Positions 43,439-52,713 of a stretch of 64,000 nt of DNA are shown here, one piece after another. Under the pieces are notes generated by a model. That model searched no databases and had not been told where the DNA came from. It saw only the letters and a program-made list of their open reading frames with translations. The first letter of the stretch is position 1. Each line of letters opens with the position of its first letter. Origin of the DNA: G963676655 sp963678305 (GTDB taxonomy: Bacteria > Verrucomicrobiota > Lentisphaeria > Victivallales > Victivallaceae). A program made the position numbers and the translations under genes. Location of the stretch: NCBI GenBank assembly GCA_963678305.2, contig CAXXVV010000017.1:620001-684000 (forward strand), written 5' to 3'.

Positions 43439-45246
43439 GATTCATCCTTTCCGGCAATGGCGACGGTTACCGCCGGGTATTTTTGTTTTTCAAGCAGCAG
43501 ACGGTATTCCGGGTTGACCGCCAGCGCTGCGGCTTCGGCGACCGAATTAACCCCGAATTCCTGTTGCGCCCTTGGAGTAATGTTGGGGGTTTCAAGCCGG
43601 TTAAGAAATTCCGCCGGATAAAATTTGATCCTGATACGGTATTTTTTTACCAGTTCCAGCAATCCGGCTTCATTGCGTTTGGCATCGAGCGAAGCAATAC
43701 AATTAACGTCTTCCGGCGTCAAATCAAGTTTGGCTAATGCGTCGAGCAGCGCCGTTTCGATATCCGACGCGGCGGTATCACGCCGACAGCCGATACCGAC
43801 ATAAACACCTTGATCGGTCAATCTCAATGCGTATTCCGCCAGGTCTTCGCCGCAGTTAAAACTAACTACGGCATCACTGCTTATCTCGTCCATTGAGCGA
43901 ATCAGTTTCAGATTACTTATTCCGGAATAATATTTCAAATAAAATTGTTCCGGCACCAGCAGGTCAACCGATTCATTTTCCAGCAAGCGCCGGTTAAATT
44001 CCTTGATCATGGACGGATTGACGATGCGATAATTTTCCAGCATTGCCGCCGTGTCAAAAGCGGTAATTTTATTGACATCGGTGGCGGTGGTGACAACCGC
44101 CTTGCCACCGGTAATCCGGGCGACGCGCTGCGCCAGCAGATTGGCCCCGGCAAGATGTCCGCCGATCAGACTGACCGCAAAATCGCCCTGTTCGTCACAA
44201 CAGACAACCGCGGGATCGGAAATCTTATCGATCAGCAAATGACCGATCTTCCGAACCACAATCCCGGTAGCCATGATAAAGATATGGGCATCATAAAGGT
44301 GCCAGGATTTTTCGATCACCTCAGCCAGTTCTCCGGCTGGAAAATAAACAGCGTCACTGATCCGGGATCCGCAGGATTCGGAGAGCATGAGCGTCGCGCC
44401 GGTCATGCCGCAAGCGATTTCCGAAGCTTTCAACGCCCCCTGTTGCGTCAATGCGTAAATGGCGGTCTTCTTGTTCAGCCAGAGTTGAACTCCGGCGTCA
44501 CGATGCCCGTGCGCAAAGTTAACATTATACAAATCAGACAGTTCCCCGCTTCGGTTCAGGGCTTCACCAACGATTATCATCGACTGTCTTTTGATCCCGG
44601 CTTCGGCAACTTTACTTGCAATATTACCGAGAGTTCCCCTGACAATCCGCTGGTTCGGCCAACTGGCCCGGTAAACGACCGCCGCCGGGGTTTCCGGTGA
44701 ACGTCCGGCTTTGTAAAAATCCTCAACCAGACCATCCATATCCGCAATACTCAGGAACACGGCCATGGTCGCGCCGCTGGCGGCCAGAGCCGGGATCGCC
44801 TCTTTTTCCGGGACCGGAGTTCTGCCGGCACGCCGGGTCAGGATCGCCGACTGGCTGACGTCCGGCATGGTCAGTTCGCACTTCAAAGCGGCGGCGGCGG
44901 CAAAGACGCTGCTGACTCCGGGAATGATTTCATATTCAATGCCGAGTTCATCAAACGCGTTCATCTGTTCCGATATCGCCCCGTACATAGCCGGATCGCC
45001 GGTGTGAAGCCGAACGACCTGTTTATCCGCCGCCACCGCGTTTCTAACCACTTCCACCACTTCGTCCAGATTCATTCCGGCGCTGTTGTATTTTTTCGCT
45101 TCAGGCTTGGCGCAAGTCAACAGCTCCGGATTGACCAGACTTCCGGCGTAAATTATTATATCGGCATTTTCCAGGGCATTTTTCGTCCGCAGAGTAATCA
45201 AGTCCGCCGCGCCGGGACCGGCCCCGGCTAAAATTACTTTCTTCAT
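43435..45246 (-). CDS. cbiFG: Fused cobalt-precorrin-4 C11-methyltransferase and cobalt-precorrin-5A hydrolase
   Basis: Residues 1-250 are CbiF/CobM (ILAGAGPGAADLITLRTKNAL, LHTGDPAMYGAISEQMNAF, IPGVSSVFAAAAALKCELTMPDVSQSAILTRRAGRTPVPE), which methylates C11. From about 258 the chain is CbiG: AIYALTQQGALKASEIA at the start, then HIFIMATGIVVRKIGHLL, GGHLAGANLLAQRVA and the C-terminal YVGIGCRRDTAASDIETALLDAL, which opens the delta-lactone and releases acetaldehyde. Fusion of the two successive enzymes would pass cobalt-precorrin-5A directly. The gene follows cbiET by four bases. Length of 603 fits the sum of both. Confidence 0.93.
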   Translation of the reverse strand: MKKVILAGAGPGAADLITLRTKNALENADIIIYAGSLVNPELLTCAKPEAKKYNSAGMNLDEVVEVVRNAVAADKQVVRLHTGDPAMYGAISEQMNAFDELGIEYEIIPGVSSVFAAAAALKCELTMPDVSQSAILTRRAGRTPVPEKEAIPALAASGATMAVFLSIADMDGLVEDFYKAGRSPETPAAVVYRASWPNQRIVRGTLGNIASKVAEAGIKRQSMIIVGEALNRSGELSDLYNVNFAHGHRDAGVQLWLNKKTAIYALTQQGALKASEIACGMTGATLMLSESCGSRISDAVYFPAGELAEVIEKSWHLYDAHIFIMATGIVVRKIGHLLIDKISDPAVVCCDEQGDFAVSLIGGHLAGANLLAQRVARITGGKAVVTTATDVNKITAFDTAAMLENYRIVNPSMIKEFNRRLLENESVDLLVPEQFYLKYYSGISNLKLIRSMDEISSDAVVSFNCGEDLAEYALRLTDQGVYVGIGCRRDTAASDIETALLDALAKLDLTPEDVNCIASLDAKRNEAGLLELVKKYRIRIKFYPAEFLNRLETPNITPRAQQEFGVNSVAEAAALAVNPEYRLLLEKQKYPAVTVAIAGKDES

Positions 45247-45250
45247 TAGT

Positions 45251-46456
45251 TCATATTCCTTGTTTTGTATAGCAGTATATCGTGATCGGATTTTCCGCCC
45301 GCATCATATTGGAACAGGCGATACGCTGGGACCGGCTGATATTCAAGCTCACCGCAGCCCAGCCGGAATCATCAAATAAACGGTTCAGGACGGCATGGGA
45401 TTCCAGAGTTACCGAGGTAACGACGATGGTGCCGCCGGGTAAAAGCCGCGCCAAAGCTCCGGTGATGATCTCAGCCAGATCCTTGCCGCCGCCGCCGATA
45501 AAAATTTTATCCGGGTCCGGCAGAGAGTCCAGCATCTCGAGTATTTTGCCGTGATATGATTGATAATTTTCCAGTCCGAATTTGGCGGCATTGGCGCATA
45601 TCTGCTCAAAACGGTTTTCTTTTTGTTCGACCGCGTGAACCCTCAGACCGGCGACCAGGCCGGCCGCTTCCAGCCCTACTGAGCCGCTGCCAGCGCCAAG
45701 ATCCCACATCACACCGGGCGTCAGGCGCAGTTTGGCCAGAACGACAGCCCGGACTTCGGGATGAGTTATCATGTTGTTTTCGTGTTCATAATAATCGTCC
45801 GGCAGCCCCAGCGGCAACGGCGGATAGCCGGAATGCGGTTTAAGCAGCAGCATGGACAGCCCGGAACACTCTTTCCCGGCAAGTTCGCCCAGAGTTCCGG
45901 TTATTATCCGTTCGTCCGGACCGCCGAGACTGTCGCCGATCACCGCTTCCCGCAAAACGGACTCAGGATGAAATTCCGCAAGCCGGGCGGCCAGCAGACT
46001 GGCGGGACATTGATTGTCGCAGTAAATAACCGCTTCGGGCGAACGCAGGATACGATTGAAAGGAATTCGCGATTTGCCGTGAATACTGAAAAGTTTAACA
46101 TTTTCCCACGGCATCCCGAGCGCGGAACACAGGTATTGGAACGCGGTACAACCGGGAATGACCCGGAAATCAGCCGGCGGCTCCAGTCGTCTGATAGTGC
46201 CGCCGATGCCGTTGTACAACGCGTCGCCGGAAGCCAGAATAACAATATTTTTTTCGGCTGCGGCGTCAATCAGCCCTGCAACCGTTTTCGCGGCGTCCGC
46301 GCCAATGACCACCCGCTCTATTCCGGCTGGAGCGTATTGTTCCAGCAACCGGCGGCCGCCAGCAACAATATCCGCCTTATTCAGGGCGGTTAACGCCGCG
46401 GCCGGCAACGTTTCACAGCCGTTGCCGCAGCCGATCAAAAACAATGAACCTTTCAT
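45251..46456 (-). CDS. cbiET: Bifunctional cobalt-precorrin-7 C5/C15 methyltransferase (CbiE-CbiT fusion)
   Basis: The first 200 residues are CbiE (FLIGCGNGCETLPAAALTAL, ILASGDALYNGIGGTIRRL, FKLFSIHGKS-like region), a precorrin methylase-fold enzyme methylating C5. The rest is CbiT: ITHPEVRAVVLAKLRLTPGVMWDLGAGSGSVGLEAA is the class I SAM motif, followed by KIFIGGGGKDLAEIITGAL, decarboxylating C12 and methylating C15. The order and length match CobL/CbiET. AAAGGAG five bases upstream gives a good start, which overlaps the cbiD stop by four bases. Confidence 0.93.
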   Translation of the reverse strand: MKGSLFLIGCGNGCETLPAAALTALNKADIVAGGRRLLEQYAPAGIERVVIGADAAKTVAGLIDAAAEKNIVILASGDALYNGIGGTIRRLEPPADFRVIPGCTAFQYLCSALGMPWENVKLFSIHGKSRIPFNRILRSPEAVIYCDNQCPASLLAARLAEFHPESVLREAVIGDSLGGPDERIITGTLGELAGKECSGLSMLLLKPHSGYPPLPLGLPDDYYEHENNMITHPEVRAVVLAKLRLTPGVMWDLGAGSGSVGLEAAGLVAGLRVHAVEQKENRFEQICANAAKFGLENYQSYHGKILEMLDSLPDPDKIFIGGGGKDLAEIITGALARLLPGGTIVVTSVTLESHAVLNRLFDDSGWAAVSLNISRSQRIACSNMMRAENPITIYCYTKQGI

Positions 46457-47526
46457 GTCGTCTCCTTTCGCGTCAAAACAAGTTCCCCACCGGTTGAATA
46501 CAGCGCCAGCACGATATTGAGTCCGGGAGCTATTTTTTTCAATTCTTTGTATGCGTAATCCGCCGTTTTGTCCAGAAAATCATTATAAACCGCATCATCC
46601 AGATAAGCTTTGATCTCACCTACGGTATCGCTCTTATTTACTTTATCCAATACAGCCGCGGGTTGACCGGCAAGAATCCTCAGGGCCAGGTCGGGTATCA
46701 GTTTAACTTTGTGCGCGTGGGTGTTATGATAGCCGCAGGCATACTTATATAATTTTCCCGGCATGCAGCCGACGATCAACCGTTTTACCCCGGCACGTTC
46801 AGCCGAAGCCAGCGACTCGCCGATAAAATCGGCAATCCGGATCAGGCGCTTTTCCTCCAATGCCGGAAAATCACGCATCAGCGCTTTGCCGGTCCGACTG
46901 CCGGTCGAAAAAGCCAGCACTTCGGCCCTTTCCGCGACGGCGTTCCTGATATGCAAATCAATTGTCCGGATATAAGCGTCGTTTGAATAAGGCACCACGA
47001 TTCCGCTGGTTCCAAGAATTGAAACACCGCCAACGATACCAAGGGTTGGATTTAAGGTTTTTTTCGCGATTTCCTCGCCGTTCTCAAGCGAAATTGTGAC
47101 GCGCAGCGATCCGGACTCGAATCCGGCGTCAAGCAGATTATCGACAATCATTTTGCGGGGTGAAGGATTGATAGCCCATTTTCCGGGGGGAATATCCAAG
47201 CCCGGCCTGGTCGCTTTACCAATGCCCGGTCCGCCGCAAATAATGATCCGGCCGTCAGCGGCGTTTTCACAGTAGTCTTCAGGATCAACCCGGTCCGACT
47301 CTTCAACCGTAACCGTAATCACGGCTTTGTCGGTGACATCCGGGTCGTCGCCGGCGTCCTTAATGATCCGCGCAGTTGCCCCGTCCTGTTCAACCGGCAG
47401 CATGACCAGCGAACCGTCCGGGAACAAAGTATCGCAAACCCGGCCGCTGAAAGCGGCTTTAGCCGCCGCCGCCGCGCATGCCCCGGTCGTGAATCCTGAT
47501 CGCAATTCTTTCGCTTCTTTCGTCAA
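46453..47526 (-). CDS. cbiD: Cobalt-precorrin-5B C1-methyltransferase
   Basis: The 357-residue protein is CbiD, specific to the anaerobic pathway. Its N-terminal RSGFTTGACAAAAAKAA is the SAM-binding family signature; DYCENAADGRIIICGGPGIGKATRPGLDI, INPSPRKMI, GTSGIVVPYSNDAYI and RLIVGCMPGKLYKYACGYHNTHAHKV are all characteristic. The start is TTG, with GGAG eight bases upstream and a four-base overlap (TTGA) with the cbiC stop. Presence of CbiD supports an oxygen-independent pathway. Confidence 0.93.
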   Translation of the reverse strand: MTKEAKELRSGFTTGACAAAAAKAAFSGRVCDTLFPDGSLVMLPVEQDGATARIIKDAGDDPDVTDKAVITVTVEESDRVDPEDYCENAADGRIIICGGPGIGKATRPGLDIPPGKWAINPSPRKMIVDNLLDAGFESGSLRVTISLENGEEIAKKTLNPTLGIVGGVSILGTSGIVVPYSNDAYIRTIDLHIRNAVAERAEVLAFSTGSRTGKALMRDFPALEEKRLIRIADFIGESLASAERAGVKRLIVGCMPGKLYKYACGYHNTHAHKVKLIPDLALRILAGQPAAVLDKVNKSDTVGEIKAYLDDAVYNDFLDKTADYAYKELKKIAPGLNIVLALYSTGGELVLTRKETT

Positions 47527-48173
47527 AGTCCGTTCTCCATAATAGCGTGCAGGGTCGCGACCGCCAGAGTGCTGCCGCCGCGCCGGCCTTCAATTGTTAT
47601 ATGCGGCACATCTACCTCTTTCAGCAATTCTTTCGACTCAACCACATTGACGAATCCGACCGGCATACCGATAATCAACCGGGGACGAATGCCGTCCTCA
47701 ATGATCATCCTGATGGTTCCGGCCAGCGCCAGCGGGGCGTTGCCGCACATGAAAATGCCGCCGTCGATAATATCTTTCGCCTTGCGAATGCCGGCCAGCG
47801 CCCGGGTGATGTTTTCCCGCGCCGCCAGTTCGGCAACATCGGGGTCGGCCACATAACAATGGATCGAGTCCCGGTTGTAGCTCGAATTGAATTTCCGCAG
47901 TTTCGGCACGGACAAGCCCGCCTTGATCATATTTGAATCCGAATAGATCGGCGCGCCGCTCCGCAGCGCTTCGAGTCCGGCTTCGATCGGAGCGTGGCGG
48001 AATTTCAAGGTATCCATGATCGTAAAATCCGCCGTAGTGTGAATCAGCCGTCTGGCAACCTGCCACTCTTTCTGATCTTCGGGCCGGTTAACCGCTTCCT
48101 GTTCGATCCGTCGAAAACTTTCGGCTTCGATCTCCAGTCCCGCCATGTTCCAGGTTATTTTTGAAAAATCCAT
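47523..48173 (-). CDS. cbiC: Cobalt-precorrin-8 methylmutase
   Basis: The 216-residue protein moves the C11 methyl group to C12, giving cobyrinate. Visible family features are EAESFRRIEQE at the start, RRLIHTTADFTIMDTLKFRHAPIEAGLEAL with the conserved His, SDSNMIKAGLS, and GMPVGFVNVVESKELL. It starts a run of tightly overlapping cbi genes and is separated from cobCQ by 178 bases of repeat-like intergenic sequence. AAGGA precedes the ATG. Confidence 0.92.
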   Translation of the reverse strand: MDFSKITWNMAGLEIEAESFRRIEQEAVNRPEDQKEWQVARRLIHTTADFTIMDTLKFRHAPIEAGLEALRSGAPIYSDSNMIKAGLSVPKLRKFNSSYNRDSIHCYVADPDVAELAARENITRALAGIRKAKDIIDGGIFMCGNAPLALAGTIRMIIEDGIRPRLIIGMPVGFVNVVESKELLKEVDVPHITIEGRRGGSTLAVATLHAIMENGL

Positions 48174-48351
48174 AATTTTATTTCCTTAATTCTTAAATAC
48201 AAACATTAACCACGGAACACACGGAAAATCACTGAAATAAGTTTTTTTATTTTTCAGCTCAAGCTGAAACATAAAATACTTCTTCATGATCTTCATGCTC
48301 TCCATGGTGCAAATAATAGTTTTGTATAAGCCTACTACTCCTGACAGAGGT
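48174..48351. other. 178-base gap inside the cobalamin operon, repeat-like
   Basis: No gene is seen. Reading the plus strand, ACCACGGAACACACGG and a CTTCATGATCTTCATG phrase with CCATGGTG resemble dispersed intergenic motifs common in environmental bacteria. A small hairpin TTTCAGC-TCAA-GCTGAAA is at 48252-48269 without a T-tract in the direction of operon transcription, so read-through is likely. Confidence 0.5.
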
Positions 48352-50907
48352 TTATTTCAGGCCCATGATACGGTAGATCCCTGCCATATCCACCGCCGCC
48401 CGAACGTGTTCCGCCAACTTGTTTATGGCGTCTTCAGTATTATACTGCGCCGTAATCCCGTTCAATGGCGTAAGGCCTTGACCAAGCCTGATCGTATTGA
48501 TGAATTTACGCCGGAACCGGTCATCGTCAAAAACACCATGCAGATAGGCACACCAGACCCGGCCTTCGGCATAACCGATTTCACGTCCGTCCGTGTCCCG
48601 GATTGCTACTGCGCCGGGATTCCGGCAGGTTGTAATGCCATGATGAATTTCATAGCCGGATACCGTATCGCCGCCGGGAATCAGCGTGCCGGTAGTCCGG
48701 GTCAGTTGTTTATTGCGTTCCATCACCGTATCCAGCGGCAGCAGGTCCAGCCCCCTGACTCCGGTTATTTCCGACTCGACACACCACGGATCAGCGATCG
48801 AACCGCCGGCGATTTGCAGGCCGCCGCAGATACCGATATACCAAGCCCCGCGCCGGACACAATTGACAATCGAATCAGCCAGTCCGGATTCACGTAATTT
48901 GACCATATCGCTGATCGTATTTTTAGTCCCGGGCATAATGATGATATCAGGATTTCCCAATTGTTCCGGAGCATTCACTTTTCTGAGCGTAATATCGGGT
49001 TCGATCTCAAGCGGGGCAAAGTCCGTGAAATTGGCGATGTGCCCAAGGCTGATGACAACCGCGTCAAGCGGTTTGTCCAGTTTGTCCTCCCGGCGGTTGA
49101 ATTCAAAGCTGACCGAGTCCTCTTCCGGCAGGCCGAGACTGCCTAAATGCGGCACGACGCCCAAAACCGGTTTACCGGTAAAACCCTCGACATAATCATG
49201 CGCGGAACCCAACAGAGAAGCATCTCCCCGGAACTTGTTGACGATAAATCCGTGCAGCAAATCACGTTCCCATTGGCTGAACGTGGCAAAAGTCCCGATA
49301 AACGACGCGTAAACGCCGCCCCGGTCGATATCCCCGGCCAGCAGGACCGGGCTTTCCGCATAGGCCGCCATATTCATGTTAACAATGTCGCCCTGTTTCA
49401 AATTGACTTCACCCGGACTGCCCGCGCCCTCCAGAATAACAGCCTGATAATCAGCGGCCAAAGAATCATAAACCCGCTTGACATTTTCCCATAATTCCCG
49501 TTTATACGCGGCATATTGCCTGACGCTCATCATCCCGACCGGTTCGCCCATGAAAATAACCTGGCTGCCTGATTTGCCGGACGGTTTGAGCAGAACCGGG
49601 TTCATCCTGACGTCGGGATCAAGCCGGCAGGCTTCGGCCTGGACCACCTGGGCCCGGCCCATCTCGCCGCCAGCGGCGGTGACATAGGAATTGAGCGCCA
49701 TGTTCTGGGCCTTGAACGGTGCCACGGCGTAACCGTCCTGCAATAGAATCCGGCAGAACGCGGTAGCCAGCATGCTTTTTCCGGCGTTGGAACAAGTCCC
49801 CTGAAGCATCAAGGACGGGGTTTTACGTTTACGGGAAACGTAAAACGATGAACTGGAGTTCAACTCCCGGTCAAGGGCCTGGAGCAACTGGTTATTTTCA
49901 TCTTCCGTTTTCACCGCGATCCGGAAGAATGACGCATCCAGACCGCGATACCCGGCGCAGCTGCGTAACGCAATTTTATATTGCTTCAAAAAACGGTTTG
50001 CATCCAGACCGGCTGTTTTCAGCAGCAGGTAATTAGCGTAAGACGGATAGACTTTAATGCCGCCGATAACTTCAAGACCTTTGATAAGGCCGTCTTTCAA
50101 TTGCGTCATTTGTCGACACGAATCCGGCTTGAACGAACTTGTATCCTGAAAAATTCTGATCCCGGTCTCAATCGCCGGAGAACTCAGCGACCAGCACGGC
50201 TGCAACAGCTTTAACGCGGCGATGATTCGTGGCGATGCGACGCAATATCCCAGGCGCAAACCGGGAATCGCGTAAAACTTGGTCAGAGAACGCAAAACGA
50301 TAACATTTTCCGGCACATCCGGCAGCAGGGTTAATTCCTCACAATAATCAATAAAAGCCTCGTCCACGACGAAAAACGTCTCAGGGTATCCGGCAGCAAG
50401 CTCCTCTAAACGACAGGCACTGCCGGTCGGATTGACCGGATTGCCGATGAACACGAGGTCGCCGGGACGCAAAACCGCGCCGAGAGCTTCCTGATCAAGC
50501 CTGAAATCGTCCTCATGGTTCAACTCATGGCAGACAATTTCAAGACCGGCACGCAGACAACTCGTCTCGTATTCCAGATAGCCCGGACTTACCAGCACCG
50601 CGCGTTTTACATCCGGCAAAGCACGCGGGATCAGATGGATCAGCTGATTGGAACCGTTGCCGAAAAGAATCCGGTCAACCGGGATATTCAGCGATCCAGC
50701 CGCAACCTCGATCAACTGTTCCGCATAAGGTTCGGGATAATTCCTGAGCGCACCGAAAGACCGGTTCAAGGCTCCGGCGACATATTGCGGGGTTCCGGAC
50801 GGATTAATATTTGAACTGAAATCGATTATTTGCTGTTCCGTGCATCCGGCCAGATCCGCCAGTTTACGCAGATTGCCGCCGTGTTCATTGTTGATTTTCT
50901 TACTCAT
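48352..50907 (-). CDS. Fusion of threonine-phosphate decarboxylase-like CobC/CobD and cobyric acid synthase
   Basis: Residues 1-355 are a PLP-dependent class II aminotransferase-fold protein (IDFSSNINPSGTP, FGNGSNQLIHL, VLRSLTKFYAIPGLRLGY with PLP Lys210), matching CobC/CobD, which makes aminopropanol phosphate. Residues 363-851 are CobQ/CbiP: LMLQGTCSNAGKSMLATAFC, ILEGAGSPGEVNL, ADIDRGGVYASFIGT-type segment, GICGGLQIAGG with Cys694 and YLHGVFDD, which amidates positions b, d, e and g. Both domains look intact. The neighbour upstream overlaps in ATGA. The enzyme that would join the two products, CbiB, is not in this window. Confidence 0.9.
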   Translation of the reverse strand: MSKKINNEHGGNLRKLADLAGCTEQQIIDFSSNINPSGTPQYVAGALNRSFGALRNYPEPYAEQLIEVAAGSLNIPVDRILFGNGSNQLIHLIPRALPDVKRAVLVSPGYLEYETSCLRAGLEIVCHELNHEDDFRLDQEALGAVLRPGDLVFIGNPVNPTGSACRLEELAAGYPETFFVVDEAFIDYCEELTLLPDVPENVIVLRSLTKFYAIPGLRLGYCVASPRIIAALKLLQPCWSLSSPAIETGIRIFQDTSSFKPDSCRQMTQLKDGLIKGLEVIGGIKVYPSYANYLLLKTAGLDANRFLKQYKIALRSCAGYRGLDASFFRIAVKTEDENNQLLQALDRELNSSSSFYVSRKRKTPSLMLQGTCSNAGKSMLATAFCRILLQDGYAVAPFKAQNMALNSYVTAAGGEMGRAQVVQAEACRLDPDVRMNPVLLKPSGKSGSQVIFMGEPVGMMSVRQYAAYKRELWENVKRVYDSLAADYQAVILEGAGSPGEVNLKQGDIVNMNMAAYAESPVLLAGDIDRGGVYASFIGTFATFSQWERDLLHGFIVNKFRGDASLLGSAHDYVEGFTGKPVLGVVPHLGSLGLPEEDSVSFEFNRREDKLDKPLDAVVISLGHIANFTDFAPLEIEPDITLRKVNAPEQLGNPDIIIMPGTKNTISDMVKLRESGLADSIVNCVRRGAWYIGICGGLQIAGGSIADPWCVESEITGVRGLDLLPLDTVMERNKQLTRTTGTLIPGGDTVSGYEIHHGITTCRNPGAVAIRDTDGREIGYAEGRVWCAYLHGVFDDDRFRRKFINTIRLGQGLTPLNGITAQYNTEDAINKLAEHVRAAVDMAGIYRIMGLK

Positions 50908-51938
50908 AATATAAACATATAGATAATTAATGCGGTTATTACACTTACAACCAACCTGATCACGCTGATGATCAAAGCCAACTGTAACCCATCGTAAAAC
51001 TTGAAAATTCCCGTCATAACCGGAATTCCGGTCCTTAGCGTTCTGACCGGAGTCATGATAATCTTGCCCAGCAGCAACGAAAAAACTATCTCCGGGGCGG
51101 TCAGCCGCTGCGCTCCGGTCATCTCCGCGACTACTCCAGCCGCGCTGAACATGCCGCCCAGCCGCGCCCCGGTTACCAGCAGCATATCAGGCGCAATCCG
51201 CTCCCGGCAAAATTCCGGGAGCCAGTTGCGGAGGTCATCCTGGACTCCGCTCCGCAATGCAAAAGCGGTCAGCAAATAACACGGAAGCGCCACTTTCAGG
51301 AATCTAAAACTCAGCGACATTGAGGTTTTAAGCGATTTGTCCATAACATCATTCCAGGACGGTTTTTTTATGTTACCGGTTAATACATTTCGGGTAATAT
51401 CGGTTGATTCACATGTTGATCTCGCGTAAAAAACTACTAGCAGCAAGATTACCAGTTCAATTCCGTAGACTGACAAATAATAATATATGCCGACCAGCCC
51501 AACCGCCGCGATTACCGGAAAAATAATCCGCAGTGAAGACGACAGCATAGCGGGAAAACGGGTGGCCAGTACGCTTAAATACATTTCACGCCGGGTTATA
51601 TTGCCCGATTCGCCGGCATCCGCCAACATCACCGAAGCCGCGGAACCGGAAAATAAAGCGAGCAGCCAGGCCCTGCCCGCCACATCCGGCAACCGGGCGT
51701 AACGAAGCAGCGGCTTGACGACCATAACCAGCCGCCGGCCGTCGAGTCTGGATTCCAAAGTCACGCCAATAACACCGGCCACCGCAACTCCGACCAGCAA
51801 AACGGTAAAATTCAGCAGATAGCGCCGGCATTCCCTGAACGGCAGTTGCGCCAGAACAAAAAAAGTCAGCGCCAGAGAAATGATCCAGCCGCCATAGAGA
51901 ACGCATTTTTTTAAACCGTTTTTCGAGATTTTAATCAT
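50904..51938 (-). CDS. Gate-domain (nucleoside-recognition-like) membrane protein
   Basis: The 344-residue protein has eight or so hydrophobic segments and the Gate-type repeat: an SGSAASVMLADAGESGNITRREMYLSVLATRFPAML loop and, in the second half, LVTGARLGGMFSAAGVVAEMTGAQRLTAPEIVFSLLLGKI followed by TPVRTLRTGIPV. This resembles nucleoside recognition/spore maturation A-B proteins. It is not CbiB: none of the CbiB motifs are visible, yet it occupies the place next to cobCQ where cbiB often lies. It could move a corrinoid precursor or a metal, or be a non-orthologous replacement. The ATG at 51938 lies seven bases after the cbiL stop; a GTG at 51956 overlaps cbiL. Confidence 0.65.
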   Translation of the reverse strand: MIKISKNGLKKCVLYGGWIISLALTFFVLAQLPFRECRRYLLNFTVLLVGVAVAGVIGVTLESRLDGRRLVMVVKPLLRYARLPDVAGRAWLLALFSGSAASVMLADAGESGNITRREMYLSVLATRFPAMLSSSLRIIFPVIAAVGLVGIYYYLSVYGIELVILLLVVFYARSTCESTDITRNVLTGNIKKPSWNDVMDKSLKTSMSLSFRFLKVALPCYLLTAFALRSGVQDDLRNWLPEFCRERIAPDMLLVTGARLGGMFSAAGVVAEMTGAQRLTAPEIVFSLLLGKIIMTPVRTLRTGIPVMTGIFKFYDGLQLALIISVIRLVVSVITALIIYMFIL

Positions 51939-51945
51939 AATAATA

Positions 51946-52674
51946 TCAGTCTGCACCGGATTGACGTTTCCTGACGATCAGCATCGAAAGATATTCCGCT
52001 TTCCGGGCGGTGATTTCATTAATGTCGGTACTGATGAATTGATTGTCCATGCCGACATTGGCTCCGTAGAGAATATCGACTGGAAAATCCCGCAGTAAAT
52101 TAATAATTTCGTTTCTGGAACGATATGTCTTAAGAAAGACGACGGTTTCACTGCCGTCAATGATGCCGGCAACGGTTTCCCGGTCCGGGGTGATATAACC
52201 CGGAATGACCGTCAGTTTTTCCTGATCGGAAACCAGCGGCAGCCCCGAGTTGGCGGCAGTCAGCGCACTCCACGAATTAACGCCGGGAATGATCGTTGTT
52301 TCAAGTTCCGGAATTAATTGCAGCAGGGCATCCAGCAGGTAGCCGCAGGTACTGTAAGTCAAGACATCGCCGATGGTGGCAAAGGCGCAACTGTTACCAT
52401 TTTTAAGTTCGGCCGCGATATCGGCGGCATGGCGGGCAATAGTAGCCATCCGGTCGTCCCAATCCTGATTCATGGCGAAGACCAGTTCACGCTGTTCCGC
52501 GCGCACCCCCGGCTGCGCCGTCACGATCCGCCGCGATTGACTTGACGAACCCTGGCGCGAAGCGACCGTATAAATGATATCAGCATGGCACAGAGCCTCC
52601 CAGCCCTTACGGGTGATCAGATCAGGATCGCCCGGACCAAGGCCCACACCAAAAAATTTACCTTTTACAGGCAT
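51946..52674 (-). CDS. cbiL: Cobalt-precorrin-2 C20-methyltransferase
   Basis: The 242-residue protein begins with KFFGVGLGPGDPDLITRKGWEAL, followed by DIIYTVASRQGSSSQSRRIV, CAFATIGDVLTYSTCGYLLDALL and IPGVNSWSALTAANSGLPLVSDQEKLTVIPG, all typical of CbiL/CobI. It adds the C20 methyl group to cobalt-precorrin-2. The ATG at 52674 is used; an upstream in-frame GTG at 52701 has no binding site. It is 39 bases downstream of cobO. Confidence 0.92.
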   Translation of the reverse strand: MPVKGKFFGVGLGPGDPDLITRKGWEALCHADIIYTVASRQGSSSQSRRIVTAQPGVRAEQRELVFAMNQDWDDRMATIARHAADIAAELKNGNSCAFATIGDVLTYSTCGYLLDALLQLIPELETTIIPGVNSWSALTAANSGLPLVSDQEKLTVIPGYITPDRETVAGIIDGSETVVFLKTYRSRNEIINLLRDFPVDILYGANVGMDNQFISTDINEITARKAEYLSMLIVRKRQSGAD

Positions 52675-52713
52675 AATATATCCAATCCTTTCCCGGCTCA
52701 CGCCGGTTTATAT

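Noticed and set aside
48252..48269. Rho-independent terminator inside the cobalamin operon
   Set aside because: The 7-bp hairpin has its T-rich flank on the upstream side relative to operon transcription, so it does not fit a terminator.
50904..51938. CbiB (adenosylcobinamide-phosphate synthase)
   Set aside because: Position is right but the helix pattern and motifs are of the Gate type, and no CbiB signature can be seen.
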